In this document: positions 30,414-39,001 of the stretch, piece after piece
How the letters are laid out: the number at the start of each line of letters is the position of its first letter
How positions within the stretch are numbered: position 1 is the stretch's first letter
NCBI GenBank assembly: GCA_039024315.1
Contig: JBCCQN010000027.1
Span: 1 to 54,564, forward strand
Source: JBCAWW01 sp039024315
GTDB lineage: Bacteria; Bacteroidota; Bacteroidia; J057
Length of the DNA stretch: 54,564 nt
Direction of reading: 5' to 3'
Program-made: the position numbers and the translations under genes
Notes under the pieces: model-generated
What the model saw: the letters and a program-made list of their open reading frames with translations, nothing else
Database searches by the model: none
Told to the model about the DNA's origin: nothing

Positions 30414-33247
30414 TGTTCTGGACTTGTCAAAAGCGGTAGATGCACACAGTAAAATTGATCGGTAATTTCGATCTCAACACTTTCTTTGCCGAGTAGTTGG
30501 TAGCGTTGTCTGATATTTTGTTGGCCAATTTTAGTCGAAGGACGATGGTCTCTTCTTAGTTGTAAACTGTTGCGTACGCTCAAGTAAGCAGGTCTAGTAG
30601 TTTCGATATAGACAGCCAAGGGCTGCCGTTTGCTGACGACATTATGTTTGAGCGCGTTTTCGACTAGTAGCTGTAGACTCATAGGGGGAATCCCCATGCT
30701 TCGGGTCTTTTCATCAACATTGACATGTAACACAAAGTTTTCGTGATAGCGGTGACTCTGGAGGTAGTAAAACTTATCCAGAAGATCGAGTTCCTCACCG
30801 ATGCTGATCTTAGTTTGTTTACGATACTCGAGGATATTGCGAAACAGATCTGAGAGGTGTTCTACATAGGCTACTGCCTCCTTTGGTTGTTCTTCAATGA
30901 TTGCCGCGAGGGTATTGAAACTATTAAATAAAAAATGCGGATTGATCTGACTCTTCAAAGTTTCAAATTGAGCAGAGAGATAGGCTCTCTCGAGACCTTC
31001 CGTTCGGCGCAGCCGGTTTTCACGCAATCTTATCCATGCCAATGTGCCTCCAATCAGGCCGAGACCGATCAAGACTCCAAACCACCAACTTTGCCATAGG
31101 GGACGTTTTATTTGGAAGGAAAACCGACTAATCGGCGCCTGTTCCAAAGTAGCCTGATTGCTTGCTCTTAGCTCGAAAGTGTACTTGCCAGGGGCCAATC
31201 TAGGATAAATCACCTCACGATTTCGAGACTGGATCCAATCTAGGTCAAGTCCCAAGAGTCGATGCTCAAAACCAATCATATCCTGATTTTGAAACCAAGG
31301 AGCGGCATAATGAAAAGAAAGGTGGTTTTCTTCTGCCCCAAACATAGTCCCTTCCTCTACCTCCACCTCTTCCAACAGTACTGCTATACTTTTTATCTGC
31401 GCCTTTATGGTTTGATTGACGGGCAATAATTGGGGATCGTAGCGAATGAGCCCTTCTTCGGTCCCAATCCATACTTTGCCACTAGGACAAGTTGACATCA
31501 GATTGAGGAAGGCTCCCAAGGCAGGAAAATCATGTCGCTGATCCAGCCTCCACATATTCTTTGAAGCAGGATCATAGATACTCAAGCCGTTTTCTCCGCC
31601 TATGAGCAAGCGGCCAAATTTATCGGTATTGAGCGTACTAAAGGATTGATTTTGCAGTGAAATAGGCAGATCAAATGCCGTGATAGAGTCTCCTTTTAGC
31701 TTCCAAATGCCTTCATCTTGGGCATGAAACCAGAGGTTCGCTTCATTATCTTCTGCGATCCCGAGTATAGTCTTGCGGTCTGAGCCTTTGATAGCTTGAA
31801 ATTGTTGTTCCTGCCTTAGGCGAACGCCTTTCCCGTCGGTCGCAAACCAAAGTCTTTCCTTACTATCAATAAAGGCTTGATAAATATAGTTGACCCCCAA
31901 ACCATCGGCCTTATTGAACAAACGAAAAGCCTTGGGATCCACATCTTTGCTCACTTTACAACTTGCCACTCCGCCAAAAGTGGCAAACCAAAGCGAATCA
32001 GCGCCTTCAGAAATAGAAAGAATATGGTTGCTGATCAAACCGTCCTCCTCCGTAATGTGTTGCCAAGTTTTCCGATCAGGATTGACGTGCCAGACGCCGT
32101 CCCCCTGAGTCCCAATCCAAAGATAATCTTGGCTGTCTTGAAACAGACTCAATACTCGCCCTCGCAATGGCAGATCTAGGGTCGTTTGTTCAAAAGTTTC
32201 TAGATCATAGCGGGCTACTCCTTGGTCGGTCGCATACCAAACATCTTTTTGACCAGCATATATGGCTTGAACGCCCGACTCTAATGGCAAAAAGGAGAAG
32301 GCCGCAGGAGCAATTCTAAGACCATGTTGTTGATCCAAAGTCCAGAGATTACCTTCCCGATCATAGAGGATATCTAGGATGCGAAGCCTAGCGCTCGTAG
32401 TCAGTTTTTGTAACTGCCAGTTGAAGTCTAACCAATACAAACCTTTCCTTTCGGTTCCTATCCAGATTCCATTATCGCTAGCCTCGAGATTTTTGATAGG
32501 GCCAAAGTCAGGGAGGTCTAGTTTGACCACTGCGTGGAACGCTTGATCGTAGCGAGCCAGCCCACCATCATAAGTGCCGATACAGATATCGCCATTGGGC
32601 AGAGGTAGGAGTGCTTGAATGATCTCGTCTTTAAAGGCCTTATCCAAGCTAGCGATGTTTACCAATTCATGACTGATGGGATCTACGACCACTACTCCCC
32701 TATCAGTACCCGCCCACATGCGTAATTCCGGTCCATTGATGAGGGTGTACAAATAATCATCTGGCAGGCCTTCTATTTGCTGCCAGAGATCATTTTTCTC
32801 GCTATAATACCAAAGGCCATCACCAGCAGTAGCTACCCAAATTTGATTGCCTGCACAAATTGAAATATCACGAATAGCGGCATCTGCCACTTGAGTTCGC
32901 GACAAAAGCTTCAGCTTCATCTCCAGACTATATTGCAGGAGCTGACCGTTGGCAAAGCCTACCAAAAGATGATTTTGGCTATCCACTAATAGCGCACTAA
33001 TTTCTGTTTGGGCGAGGCTATCAGGCAGCTCAACAGCTTCGTATTCGTAGCCATCGTAGCGATAAAGGCCAGTTTCTCCTCCCACCCAAACGTAGTTTTG
33101 GGCGTCTTGACAGAGGCGCTTTGCCTGCAAGCCCATGGGTAACGTCTGAGTTTGAAACAAGGCAGTCTGCCCCCTGAGAGAAGCGTTCGCGAATAGCGCA
33201 AGGAAAAAGCCAAGCCACCAAAAACGATATGTAAGTTGGTTGTGCAA
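30410..33247 (-). CDS. Propeller / Y_Y_Y sensor histidine kinase (LytS-type)
   Basis: Protein of 945 residues. A signal peptide (WWLGFFLALFANASLRGQ) precedes a long periplasmic sensor of repeated two-component-regulator propeller blades (many WVGGETGLYRYDG- and LWIGTQGDGVW-like units, to ~residue 620), a Y_Y_Y domain (~640-720), one membrane helix (WWFGVLIGLGLIGGTLAWI) and a His_kinase/HATPase module (QINPHFLFNSFNTLAAII with the phospho-accepting His; LLVENALKHN as N box; GQQNIRQRY). The start appears to be TTG at 33247, five bases after the YceI stop, as no ATG precedes the signal peptide. The ligand is unknown; in other Bacteroidota such sensors often read glycans. Confidence 0.93.
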   Translation of the reverse strand: MHNQLTYRFWWLGFFLALFANASLRGQTALFQTQTLPMGLQAKRLCQDAQNYVWVGGETGLYRYDGYEYEAVELPDSLAQTEISALLVDSQNHLLVGFANGQLLQYSLEMKLKLLSRTQVADAAIRDISICAGNQIWVATAGDGLWYYSEKNDLWQQIEGLPDDYLYTLINGPELRMWAGTDRGVVVVDPISHELVNIASLDKAFKDEIIQALLPLPNGDICIGTYDGGLARYDQAFHAVVKLDLPDFGPIKNLEASDNGIWIGTERKGLYWLDFNWQLQKLTTSARLRILDILYDREGNLWTLDQQHGLRIAPAAFSFLPLESGVQAIYAGQKDVWYATDQGVARYDLETFEQTTLDLPLRGRVLSLFQDSQDYLWIGTQGDGVWHVNPDRKTWQHITEEDGLISNHILSISEGADSLWFATFGGVASCKVSKDVDPKAFRLFNKADGLGVNYIYQAFIDSKERLWFATDGKGVRLRQEQQFQAIKGSDRKTILGIAEDNEANLWFHAQDEGIWKLKGDSITAFDLPISLQNQSFSTLNTDKFGRLLIGGENGLSIYDPASKNMWRLDQRHDFPALGAFLNLMSTCPSGKVWIGTEEGLIRYDPQLLPVNQTIKAQIKSIAVLLEEVEVEEGTMFGAEENHLSFHYAAPWFQNQDMIGFEHRLLGLDLDWIQSRNREVIYPRLAPGKYTFELRASNQATLEQAPISRFSFQIKRPLWQSWWFGVLIGLGLIGGTLAWIRLRENRLRRTEGLERAYLSAQFETLKSQINPHFLFNSFNTLAAIIEEQPKEAVAYVEHLSDLFRNILEYRKQTKISIGEELDLLDKFYYLQSHRYHENFVLHVNVDEKTRSMGIPPMSLQLLVENALKHNVVSKRQPLAVYIETTRPAYLSVRNSLQLRRDHRPSTKIGQQNIRQRYQLLGKESVEIEITDQFYCVHLPLLTSPEQ

Positions 33248-33251
33248 TTTT

Positions 33252-33794
33252 TTATCCGGCTAATAATATCGCTTCAATTTCAACATCTATTTCCTCGGCA
33301 ATATTTTGAAATACCACTTGGGGGATGGTAATATCATGGTCTGCTACCAGCACTTTGAATTTAGATTTGACAAGCCATTCGCCATCACTGATGGTAATGG
33401 TGGCGCGAATGATACGTTCTTGCTCTACTCCATGCACTTTTAAGGCCCCTTTTGCTCGTACTTCATAAGTCCCATTTTGGCTAAAATCGATCCTTTCGAT
33501 CAGTTTTCCGCTAAAGGTAGCTTTGGGATAGTTGCGACTTTCGAGAAACTTTTCGTTGAAATGTTCGCGTTGCAGTTCGCTGTTAAAACCATCGAGGGTG
33601 ATGACCCGCAGACTAAAAGCAAAAGTATAAGTTTCGGGATTGATCGCACCACTTAATTCGTTGGAGCCTGCTTGAATCTGTTCTAAGGGTGCATCTGAGC
33701 TGAAGCGAACCGTTCCTGTCTGCGTAAGATGAATTTGTGCAGAGAGTGGGGGCGTTGCCAGTAGGCAAAATAGAAAAAAGAGATAACGGATCAT
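33252..33794 (-). CDS. YceI family periplasmic protein (second paralogue)
   Basis: Protein of 180 residues with a signal peptide (MIRYLFFLFCLLATPPLSAQ) and a YceI domain (TGTVRFSSDAPLEQIQAGSNE, ELQREHFNEKFLESRNYPKATFSG, ALKVHGVEQERI, HDITIPQVVFQNIAEEIDVEIEAI). It is similar along its whole length to the YceI protein at 27345. Position five bases before a sensor kinase suggests it may serve as a ligand-binding accessory of that sensor; inference. A 12-bp inverted repeat abuts the ATG, and a direct-repeat site lies upstream. Confidence 0.9.
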   Translation of the reverse strand: MIRYLFFLFCLLATPPLSAQIHLTQTGTVRFSSDAPLEQIQAGSNELSGAINPETYTFAFSLRVITLDGFNSELQREHFNEKFLESRNYPKATFSGKLIERIDFSQNGTYEVRAKGALKVHGVEQERIIRATITISDGEWLVKSKFKVLVADHDITIPQVVFQNIAEEIDVEIEAILLAG

Positions 33795-33798
33795 AAAA

Positions 33799-33832
33799 CA
33801 ACTTTCCCTAGGCAGGAAGTTAGGGAAAGTTG
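33799..33832 (-). other. Perfect 12-bp inverted repeat abutting the YceI start codon
   Basis: CAACTTTCCCTA (33799-33810) and TAGGGAAAGTTG (33821-33832) with a 10-base loop. On the minus strand it is followed by TTTT and the ATG. It could be a weak terminator for the upstream operon, a translational hairpin, or an operator. Confidence 0.65.
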
Positions 33833-33862
33833 TCAGACTATGGAATGGGAACTTTACTAAAG

Positions 33863-33890
33863 CTGGAAAATGGCTGTTTAAGGCCGGAAA
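33863..33890 (-). promoter_or_regulatory. Putative LytTR site B (direct repeat, 21-bp period)
   Basis: CTGGAAAA (33863-33870) and CCGGAAA (33884-33890), the same blocks as site A at 29613. It begins directly after the stop codon of the receiver-Crp gene, about 70 bases before the YceI start. Confidence 0.5.
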
Positions 33891-34949
33891 TTACCAGCGT
33901 ATGTCCCGTAGTTTCTGGTCATCGAGAATGGTAATCTCGCTTTGATGGGTCTCGAGGATCTTTTCGCCCTTGAACTCTGAGAGCACCCTGATGACACACT
34001 CTTTGGAGGTACCGACGATACTGGCTAGATTGTCTCGAGAGATTGCCATCGAGAATTGTTCATTTTCCTGATCCCGATAGCGTTCCTGCAGCAGTAGCAA
34101 AGCATCGGCCACCCTCTTGCGTACCGTGTCATAGGCCAAGTGTAGCAGTTGCTCTTCCTTATCTTCTAAGTCCGAAGACAGCAGTTTAATAAAGCGTAGC
34201 GAAACATCCCGATTGTTGTACATCAAGGCGAGATAATCCTTTTTAGGGATCAAGAGCACTTCTGTATCTTCGAGGGCCATAGCCGACTCAGCATAGGGGG
34301 CATCTTGCAAGAGGGAGGCGTAGCCTAAGAAATCACCTTCCTTGTGTAGGCCGGTGATGTACTCTTTGGCGTCTTCATTGGTCTTATAGGTTTTGACCTT
34401 GCCTTTATTGATAAAGAGCAAGAAATGCGGATGCATCCCCTCTTGGAAGATCACATCTTTGGTGTGATAGAGGCGAGATTCACGATTTTCGCTCAGGGCC
34501 TCTAGCGCTGCCATGCTCCTTACTTCATCAATGAAGGCGCCCAAGCCCTCAGAGTTACGGTCGATTTCTTTATTGATATGGGCCGCTTTTTGGAAGCGCA
34601 TCTCGATGGCGTCCAAAAGCTCAACTTCTTCAAAAGGCTTGGTAATATAATCATCGGCCCCCATGCTCATCCCTTTACGAAAATCGACTTTTTCGGCCTT
34701 GGCCGTAAGGAAAATGAAGGGGATAGAAGCAGTCTTAGGATTGCGGCCCAACATACTCAAAACGCCATAGCCATCTAGTTCAGGCATCATCACATCACAG
34801 ACAATCAGGTCAGGAGAGTCATTGAGAGCGCCTTTTACGCCTATTTTACCATTTTCGGCGGTACTAACATCATAGCCGGCGAGTTCCAAAATCTCAGCCG
34901 TATTTTCCCGCATATCGGGATTGTCTTCGATCAGGAGTATCTTTTTCAT
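33891..34949 (-). CDS. Receiver-Crp fusion: response regulator with cNMP-binding and Crp-type DNA-binding domains
   Basis: Protein of 352 residues from the ATG at 34949. A receiver domain (1-~125; IEDNPDMREN, Asp in LIVCDVMMPELDG, LTAKAE, ITKPFEEVEL) is followed by a cyclic-nucleotide-binding-like barrel (~155-265; IFQEGMHPHFLLFINKGKVKTYK, EGDFLGYASLLQDAPYAESAMAL) and a Crp-type helix-turn-helix (~285-345; ISRDNLASIVGTSKECVIRVLSEF). The recognition helix keeps E and R at the positions of CRP Glu181 and Arg185, so a GTGA half-site is expected. No Cys cluster as in FNR. It is preceded by its likely kinase at 7 bases and is the last gene of the usp-usp-kinase operon. Confidence 0.92.
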   Translation of the reverse strand: MKKILLIEDNPDMRENTAEILELAGYDVSTAENGKIGVKGALNDSPDLIVCDVMMPELDGYGVLSMLGRNPKTASIPFIFLTAKAEKVDFRKGMSMGADDYITKPFEEVELLDAIEMRFQKAAHINKEIDRNSEGLGAFIDEVRSMAALEALSENRESRLYHTKDVIFQEGMHPHFLLFINKGKVKTYKTNEDAKEYITGLHKEGDFLGYASLLQDAPYAESAMALEDTEVLLIPKKDYLALMYNNRDVSLRFIKLLSSDLEDKEEQLLHLAYDTVRKRVADALLLLQERYRDQENEQFSMAISRDNLASIVGTSKECVIRVLSEFKGEKILETHQSEITILDDQKLRDIRW

Positions 34950-34956
34950 TCTTGAG

Positions 34957-36609
34957 CTACTTAGATGGTTGAGAAAAGCGAAGGCTAAATGTGGTGCCCT
35001 CATGATGTACGCTAGTAAAGGTTATGCCGCCATTCATCAGATCGACATAGCGTTTGACGATACTGAGACCAAGGCCGGTGCCTTGGATGTTGGTGACATT
35101 TGTGGCTCGAAAAAAACGTTCGAACATATGTACTTGATCTTCATCCGGGATGCCGATTCCTTCATCGCTGATATCGAGTGCGATGGTGTCAGCTGTACCT
35201 TGGTATTTTAAGGTTATCAAGGACTCCTCCGGAGAATACTTAATTGCGTTGTTTAATAGATTGACCAATATGTTGCGCAACAAATAGGGATCTAGATAAA
35301 TCTCTTGTGGTCCTTCGGAGACATAATCGATCTTTTGTCCTTTTTTGGCTTGGGAGAGCATTTCCTCTCTCAATTCCTCACACAATTCATCGATCTTAAA
35401 AGTCTCATAACGTGCTTGGATTTTCCCCTCTTCTAGCTTACTAAGCGAGAGAAAATCATTCAGAATACCGGTGAGATTATGGACATTGTTGCGGATCCGG
35501 TTGATGTGTTTGTCTCTTTTTTCAGCCTGCTCTGGCTCAGTGTAGCGATTGAGTAGATTGAGGGAAGAGAGAATCGTAGCGAGTGGGGTCCGAAACTCAT
35601 GGGAGGCCATAGAGACAAAGCGAGATTTGAGCTCATTGAGCTCTTTTTCTTTGGCTAAGGAGGCTTCAATCTCTTCTTGCGATTCTCTCAGCTTTTGCTC
35701 GATGATACTTCTTTCTTTGATTTCGTTTTCTAGACCTTTGATGGCACTATTGAGGGCTTCGGTTCTGGCCTCAACCCGCTTTTCAAGTTGGCCTGAGTAT
35801 TTTTTCAAGGCAGCTTCCGCCGCCTTTTGGGGCGTCAAATCATGTACAATACCTGTAAAAATTTTACGATTGCTTAGTTGTACTTCACTCACACTGAGGT
35901 AAAAGGGAAAAGTAGAACCGTCCTTTTTACGGCCTTTTACTTCTCGGCCTATGCCAATGATTTTTCGAACGCCTGAGTCCTTATAGTTTTGGATGTACTG
36001 ATCGTGCTGTTGATGATAGGGCGAAGGCATAAGGATATTGATATTTTGCCCTATCACCTCCTCTGGTTGATAGCCAAAAAGCCTTGCGGCAGAGGGGTTG
36101 ATGGTTTCGATATCGCCTCTGTAGTCAATCGTAATGATACCATCGACTGCAGCTTCGATGATCGAACTCAGTCTTACTTGACTTTCCCGCAAATCTTGCT
36201 CAACCTTTACTTGAGCCGAGACATCCACCAAATGCACCACCACGTAGAGCCCTTCGTCTGTATCGACGGGCTCGAGGCTGATCTCTAATAAAATTCTGCT
36301 ACCCGTCTTGGTTTGAGCAGGAAAGTAGCGGCGTTTGCCTTTGGGACGAGCGCCGGGTTGAGTAAAAAATTGGCTGACATTTTTGCCATGGCCACTGCGA
36401 TGCTCAGAGGGAATAAGAATTTCTACAGGCTGGTCTAATAAGTCTGCCTCTTTGTACTCCAATAAAGCCAAACTACGCTCATTTGCCATGCAAATCACTC
36501 CTTTTTCATTTACTACTAAAATGCCTTCTACGGTAGTATGAAACAGTGCATTGAGAACTCGATCTAACTCGAGGGAGTACTGCGGGAATGATTGCGAGGC
36601 TTTATCCAT
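34957..36609 (-). CDS. PAS-PAS sensor histidine kinase
   Basis: Protein of 550 residues without membrane segments. Two PAS domains (about 12-110 and 145-260; GILVVNEKGVICMANERSLALLEY and GIITIDYRGDIETINPSAARLFGY), a coiled coil (~265-330), HisKA with the phospho-accepting His in SMASHEFRTPLATILSS (~336), and HATPase motifs (NLLNNAIKYSPEE, DEGIGIPDED, GTGLGLSIV). The second PAS resembles FixL-type PAS with a possible haem-binding segment; oxygen sensing is a speculation. It is the partner of the adjacent receiver-Crp protein. Confidence 0.93.
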   Translation of the reverse strand: MDKASQSFPQYSLELDRVLNALFHTTVEGILVVNEKGVICMANERSLALLEYKEADLLDQPVEILIPSEHRSGHGKNVSQFFTQPGARPKGKRRYFPAQTKTGSRILLEISLEPVDTDEGLYVVVHLVDVSAQVKVEQDLRESQVRLSSIIEAAVDGIITIDYRGDIETINPSAARLFGYQPEEVIGQNINILMPSPYHQQHDQYIQNYKDSGVRKIIGIGREVKGRKKDGSTFPFYLSVSEVQLSNRKIFTGIVHDLTPQKAAEAALKKYSGQLEKRVEARTEALNSAIKGLENEIKERSIIEQKLRESQEEIEASLAKEKELNELKSRFVSMASHEFRTPLATILSSLNLLNRYTEPEQAEKRDKHINRIRNNVHNLTGILNDFLSLSKLEEGKIQARYETFKIDELCEELREEMLSQAKKGQKIDYVSEGPQEIYLDPYLLRNILVNLLNNAIKYSPEESLITLKYQGTADTIALDISDEGIGIPDEDQVHMFERFFRATNVTNIQGTGLGLSIVKRYVDLMNGGITFTSVHHEGTTFSLRFSQPSK

Positions 36610-36657
36610 ACAATGTAATTACGGAGCTTAGATCAAAAAGCGCAAGTTAGATTCTCA

Positions 36658-37560
36658 TTAGGAGGATCTCTTTGCTTGTCCGTTTGGAGAAGGACTTTTG
36701 ACAATCTGTCTTTCCTTTTGAAATACCCAGAGAGGGATGCATGCCTGCAAAGCCATTTCCCTGGCGTATGAACGGTAAAACAATTGACTAAATAGGCCTC
36801 TTTTATGCGTAAGCATCACCAAAAGATCTAGATCTTCTGTTCTGACATATTGGTTTAGTCCTTTGAGGACATCCTCATAAGCGAGCGTCTCAAAATCAAG
36901 ATGATGCATCGGGAACTCATATTGATAAGCAGACTTTAAAATATCCAGTTTGTACTCATCCGCAAGCTTACCATTCTGGCGGATATGGATACAATGAATT
37001 TGCGCATCAATAACGTCCGCAAAGGACTGAATCTGAGAAATCGCTTGGATATCTTCACTTTCGAAATTAGTCGCATAACCAATTTTCTTGATCTCTTTGA
37101 AACCAAAATTTTCGGGGACGACTACCACCGGAAAATCGGCTCTTTGGATAACATTCGTGGAGGTTGTACCGAGTATCTTTTGTGCAAAGATGTTTCCACC
37201 ACGCATCCCCATCACGATTAAATCTGGTTCTATTTGGCGACTAAGATAGAGGACTTGTTCGGCAGCAGGCCCCATCAAAATTTTGAATTCAAGCTCAATC
37301 TTATCTAGTATGTGAGCCGGTACTTCTCTGCTGAGGCTTTGGAAATACTCAAGGGCTACTGCTTCCTGCGCATCAATCAGTGCTTGTTGCATACTGATAG
37401 GTACAAAAGGATCAAGTTCACCAGCAGAATAGGCGTGTAAGAGAACAATTCTCGCCCCAAACGGTTCGGCCAAACGCACGGCATATTGGAAGGCGTTTTT
37501 CGAAGCAGGAGAAAAATCTACTGCGACAAGAATTGTCTTCAAGTTGAAATTGCTTAGCAT
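36658..37560 (-). CDS. Tandem universal stress protein (UspA)
   Basis: Protein of 300 residues with two Usp domains. The first (1-~150) has ILVAVDFSPASKNAF, LIVMGMRGGNIFAQKILGTTSTNVI (ATP-binding loop, GmrGG...GttS) and FPVVVVPE; the second is more diverged and lacks the full ATP motif. Usp proteins bind nucleotides and support survival under stress. It lies 3 bases after the other usp gene and 48 before the kinase. Confidence 0.9.
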   Translation of the reverse strand: MLSNFNLKTILVAVDFSPASKNAFQYAVRLAEPFGARIVLLHAYSAGELDPFVPISMQQALIDAQEAVALEYFQSLSREVPAHILDKIELEFKILMGPAAEQVLYLSRQIEPDLIVMGMRGGNIFAQKILGTTSTNVIQRADFPVVVVPENFGFKEIKKIGYATNFESEDIQAISQIQSFADVIDAQIHCIHIRQNGKLADEYKLDILKSAYQYEFPMHHLDFETLAYEDVLKGLNQYVRTEDLDLLVMLTHKRGLFSQLFYRSYAREMALQACIPLWVFQKERQIVKSPSPNGQAKRSS

Positions 37561-37563
37561 AAT

Positions 37564-38412
37564 TTATGCATGGAGGGCTAATAGTGGTAAATCTGCGTAT
37601 AACAACATAGATCGAGTGATACTAGGCGCGAAAAAGCGTTCAAAAAGACTACGATTGCGCGTGTTCATCACTAATACATCCACTCTCATTTGGCTTATGA
37701 TGTCTTGCAAGCCATTTAGGAGATCAGGATTATCGACCATTTGAAAACTAATAGACGCATCTTCGCGACTATTGTACGTTTCTCTAAATTCTTCTAGTTC
37801 TATGTCTTCCCAATCACTGTGATCTGTACTGACATGTACACAGCTCAAGGGGGCTTTGAGTTGTTCCGATAGTTCAAGGAGATAATCTATTACCATTTGG
37901 TCGCTACTCGCGAACGCCATCGCATACAGCAAGTGTTCAATGGGTCTATAGCTAGCCTCAGCCGGAACGGCTAATACGGGGCATAAGGTTTTTTCGATCA
38001 CACTCGCGGCAATACTACCGAGAGGTTTATTATCATGGCTAGCGGCCCCTTGGGTGCCCATCACGATGAGGTCTGCCCCTATTTTTTGCCCGAGAGTAAG
38101 AATGCTTTCAGCCGGCTCCCCCTCTTCTATCAAAGCGCTAATATTGAGCGTGTCGGGAATCGATCTCAATTTTGCGGCCTGCTTGTATCTCTTGTATGTC
38201 CTTTTAAATTCATCTTCGCTATGCTCAGCCTCATTTTCACTATGGATATGAGCGACTACTAAGTCCGAACCTAGCCTAGACGCCAAATCTAGCGCATACA
38301 AAAAAGCGTTGCGCGAAGCGTCAGAAAAGTCTGTAGGGATCAATATCGTCTCTATCTTCTCAGGAAGTCGATAGGTTTTGGCGGAGGGCTTTATATCGCT
38401 AAGTGTAGGCAT
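37564..38412 (-). CDS. Tandem universal stress protein (UspA)
   Basis: Protein of 282 residues from the ATG at 38412. Two Usp domains: the first has ETILIPTDFSDASRNAF, DLIVMGTQGAASHDNKPLGSIAASVIEKTLCPVLAVP, a near-complete ATP-binding loop; the second is diverged. It is the first gene of the operon leading to the PAS kinase and receiver-Crp regulator. A TGACTTAAGTCA dyad lies upstream. The frame extends to 38463 but the conserved domain and ATG favour 38412. Confidence 0.9.
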   Translation of the reverse strand: MPTLSDIKPSAKTYRLPEKIETILIPTDFSDASRNAFLYALDLASRLGSDLVVAHIHSENEAEHSEDEFKRTYKRYKQAAKLRSIPDTLNISALIEEGEPAESILTLGQKIGADLIVMGTQGAASHDNKPLGSIAASVIEKTLCPVLAVPAEASYRPIEHLLYAMAFASSDQMVIDYLLELSEQLKAPLSCVHVSTDHSDWEDIELEEFRETYNSREDASISFQMVDNPDLLNGLQDIISQMRVDVLVMNTRNRSLFERFFAPSITRSMLLYADLPLLALHA

Positions 38413-38511
38413 AATCAGAAATTTTTGATAAAAGGGAGGAGCACTATCGTACCCCCCCATCAACAGAACTATGCTTCGGAAATCATCAAGAGGGGATTTC
38501 CTTTACGCTTT

Positions 38512-38578
38512 CAAATTAGCCCTAAGGCTGGCATACAATCGATGACCCTAGCTAAAGCAAGCAGTGACTTAAGTCATT
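38512..38578 (-). promoter_or_regulatory. usp operon promoter with Crp-type dyad
   Basis: AGTGACTTAAGTCATT (38563-38578; core TGACTTAAGTCA perfect) lies 51 bp from a CTAATTTG box (38512-38519, minus strand), the same layout as ccoI and ccoS. The 5' leader to the ATG would be about 95 bases. Confidence 0.5.
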
Positions 38579-38607
38579 CTGGACACTTTTTCACTTTGCG
38601 AAGCTAT

Positions 38608-38811
38608 TTAAGTAAGTATTTAGTATTAAGAGCTAGTAGGATAGAGCTATGCGGTCCATTTCTCTGTACTAAATACTCCCGAAAGCTTTCGGGATACTTG
38701 TTACTCTGTACTTAAGACACAGGAAAATAGGCCTGTATAGTTCCGCAAGACCTTTTTTCTATACTGGATACTCCCGAAAGCTTTCGGGATACTTACTACT
38801 CTGTACTGAAA
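38608..38811 (-). repeat. AGTACT-rich dispersed hairpin repeat, two copies head to tail (copies 4 and 5)
   Basis: Both copies are in minus orientation (about 38608-38714 and 38710-38811), sharing the boundary arm. Each contains a perfect CCCGAAAGCTTTCGGG palindrome (38678-38693 and 38773-38788) inserted in the left arm, absent from other copies. They lie in the gap between the usp operon and the exporter operon. Confidence 0.8.
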
Positions 38812-38835
38812 TTCAGATGACCAATGAGTATGAAA

Positions 38836-38872
38836 AATGGGTAAGACATACTTAAAGTTTGCCTTACCCATT
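38836..38872 (-). terminator. Terminator of the exporter operon
   Basis: AATGGGTAAG (38836-38845) and CTTACCCATT (38863-38872), a 10-bp perfect stem. On the minus strand it is followed by TTTTTCA. It lies about 125 bases after the tolC-like stop. Confidence 0.65.
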
Positions 38873-39001
38873 ACTGCTTTGGGTCGGTATCTTAAAGACC
38901 TGAAACCCAACAGTGAGTATGTATTGTTGCTCGCATACAGTCGAGATGCCGATTTTGAGCGTCACTCGTTGATGCGTACCAGCGTAAAAATCACCTTATA
39001 G
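38837..39001 (+). CDS. Possible small ORF (54 residues), doubtful
   Basis: An ATG-TAG frame on the plus strand encodes a 54-residue sequence with protein-like composition (MGKTYLKFALPITALG near the start, LKPNSEYVLLLAYSRDADFE in the middle). Its ATG lies inside the terminator hairpin of the opposite strand and its end overlaps the tolC-like stop by six bases. It could be a remnant or chance. Confidence 0.2.
   Translation: MGKTYLKFALPITALGRYLKDLKPNSEYVLLLAYSRDADFERHSLMRTSVKITL

Noticed and set aside
38306..38320. GCGTTGCGCGAAGCG in the usp gene as an inserted repeat
   Set aside because: It encodes the conserved DASRNAF stretch of Usp domains; the neighbour usp gene has the same residues with other codons.
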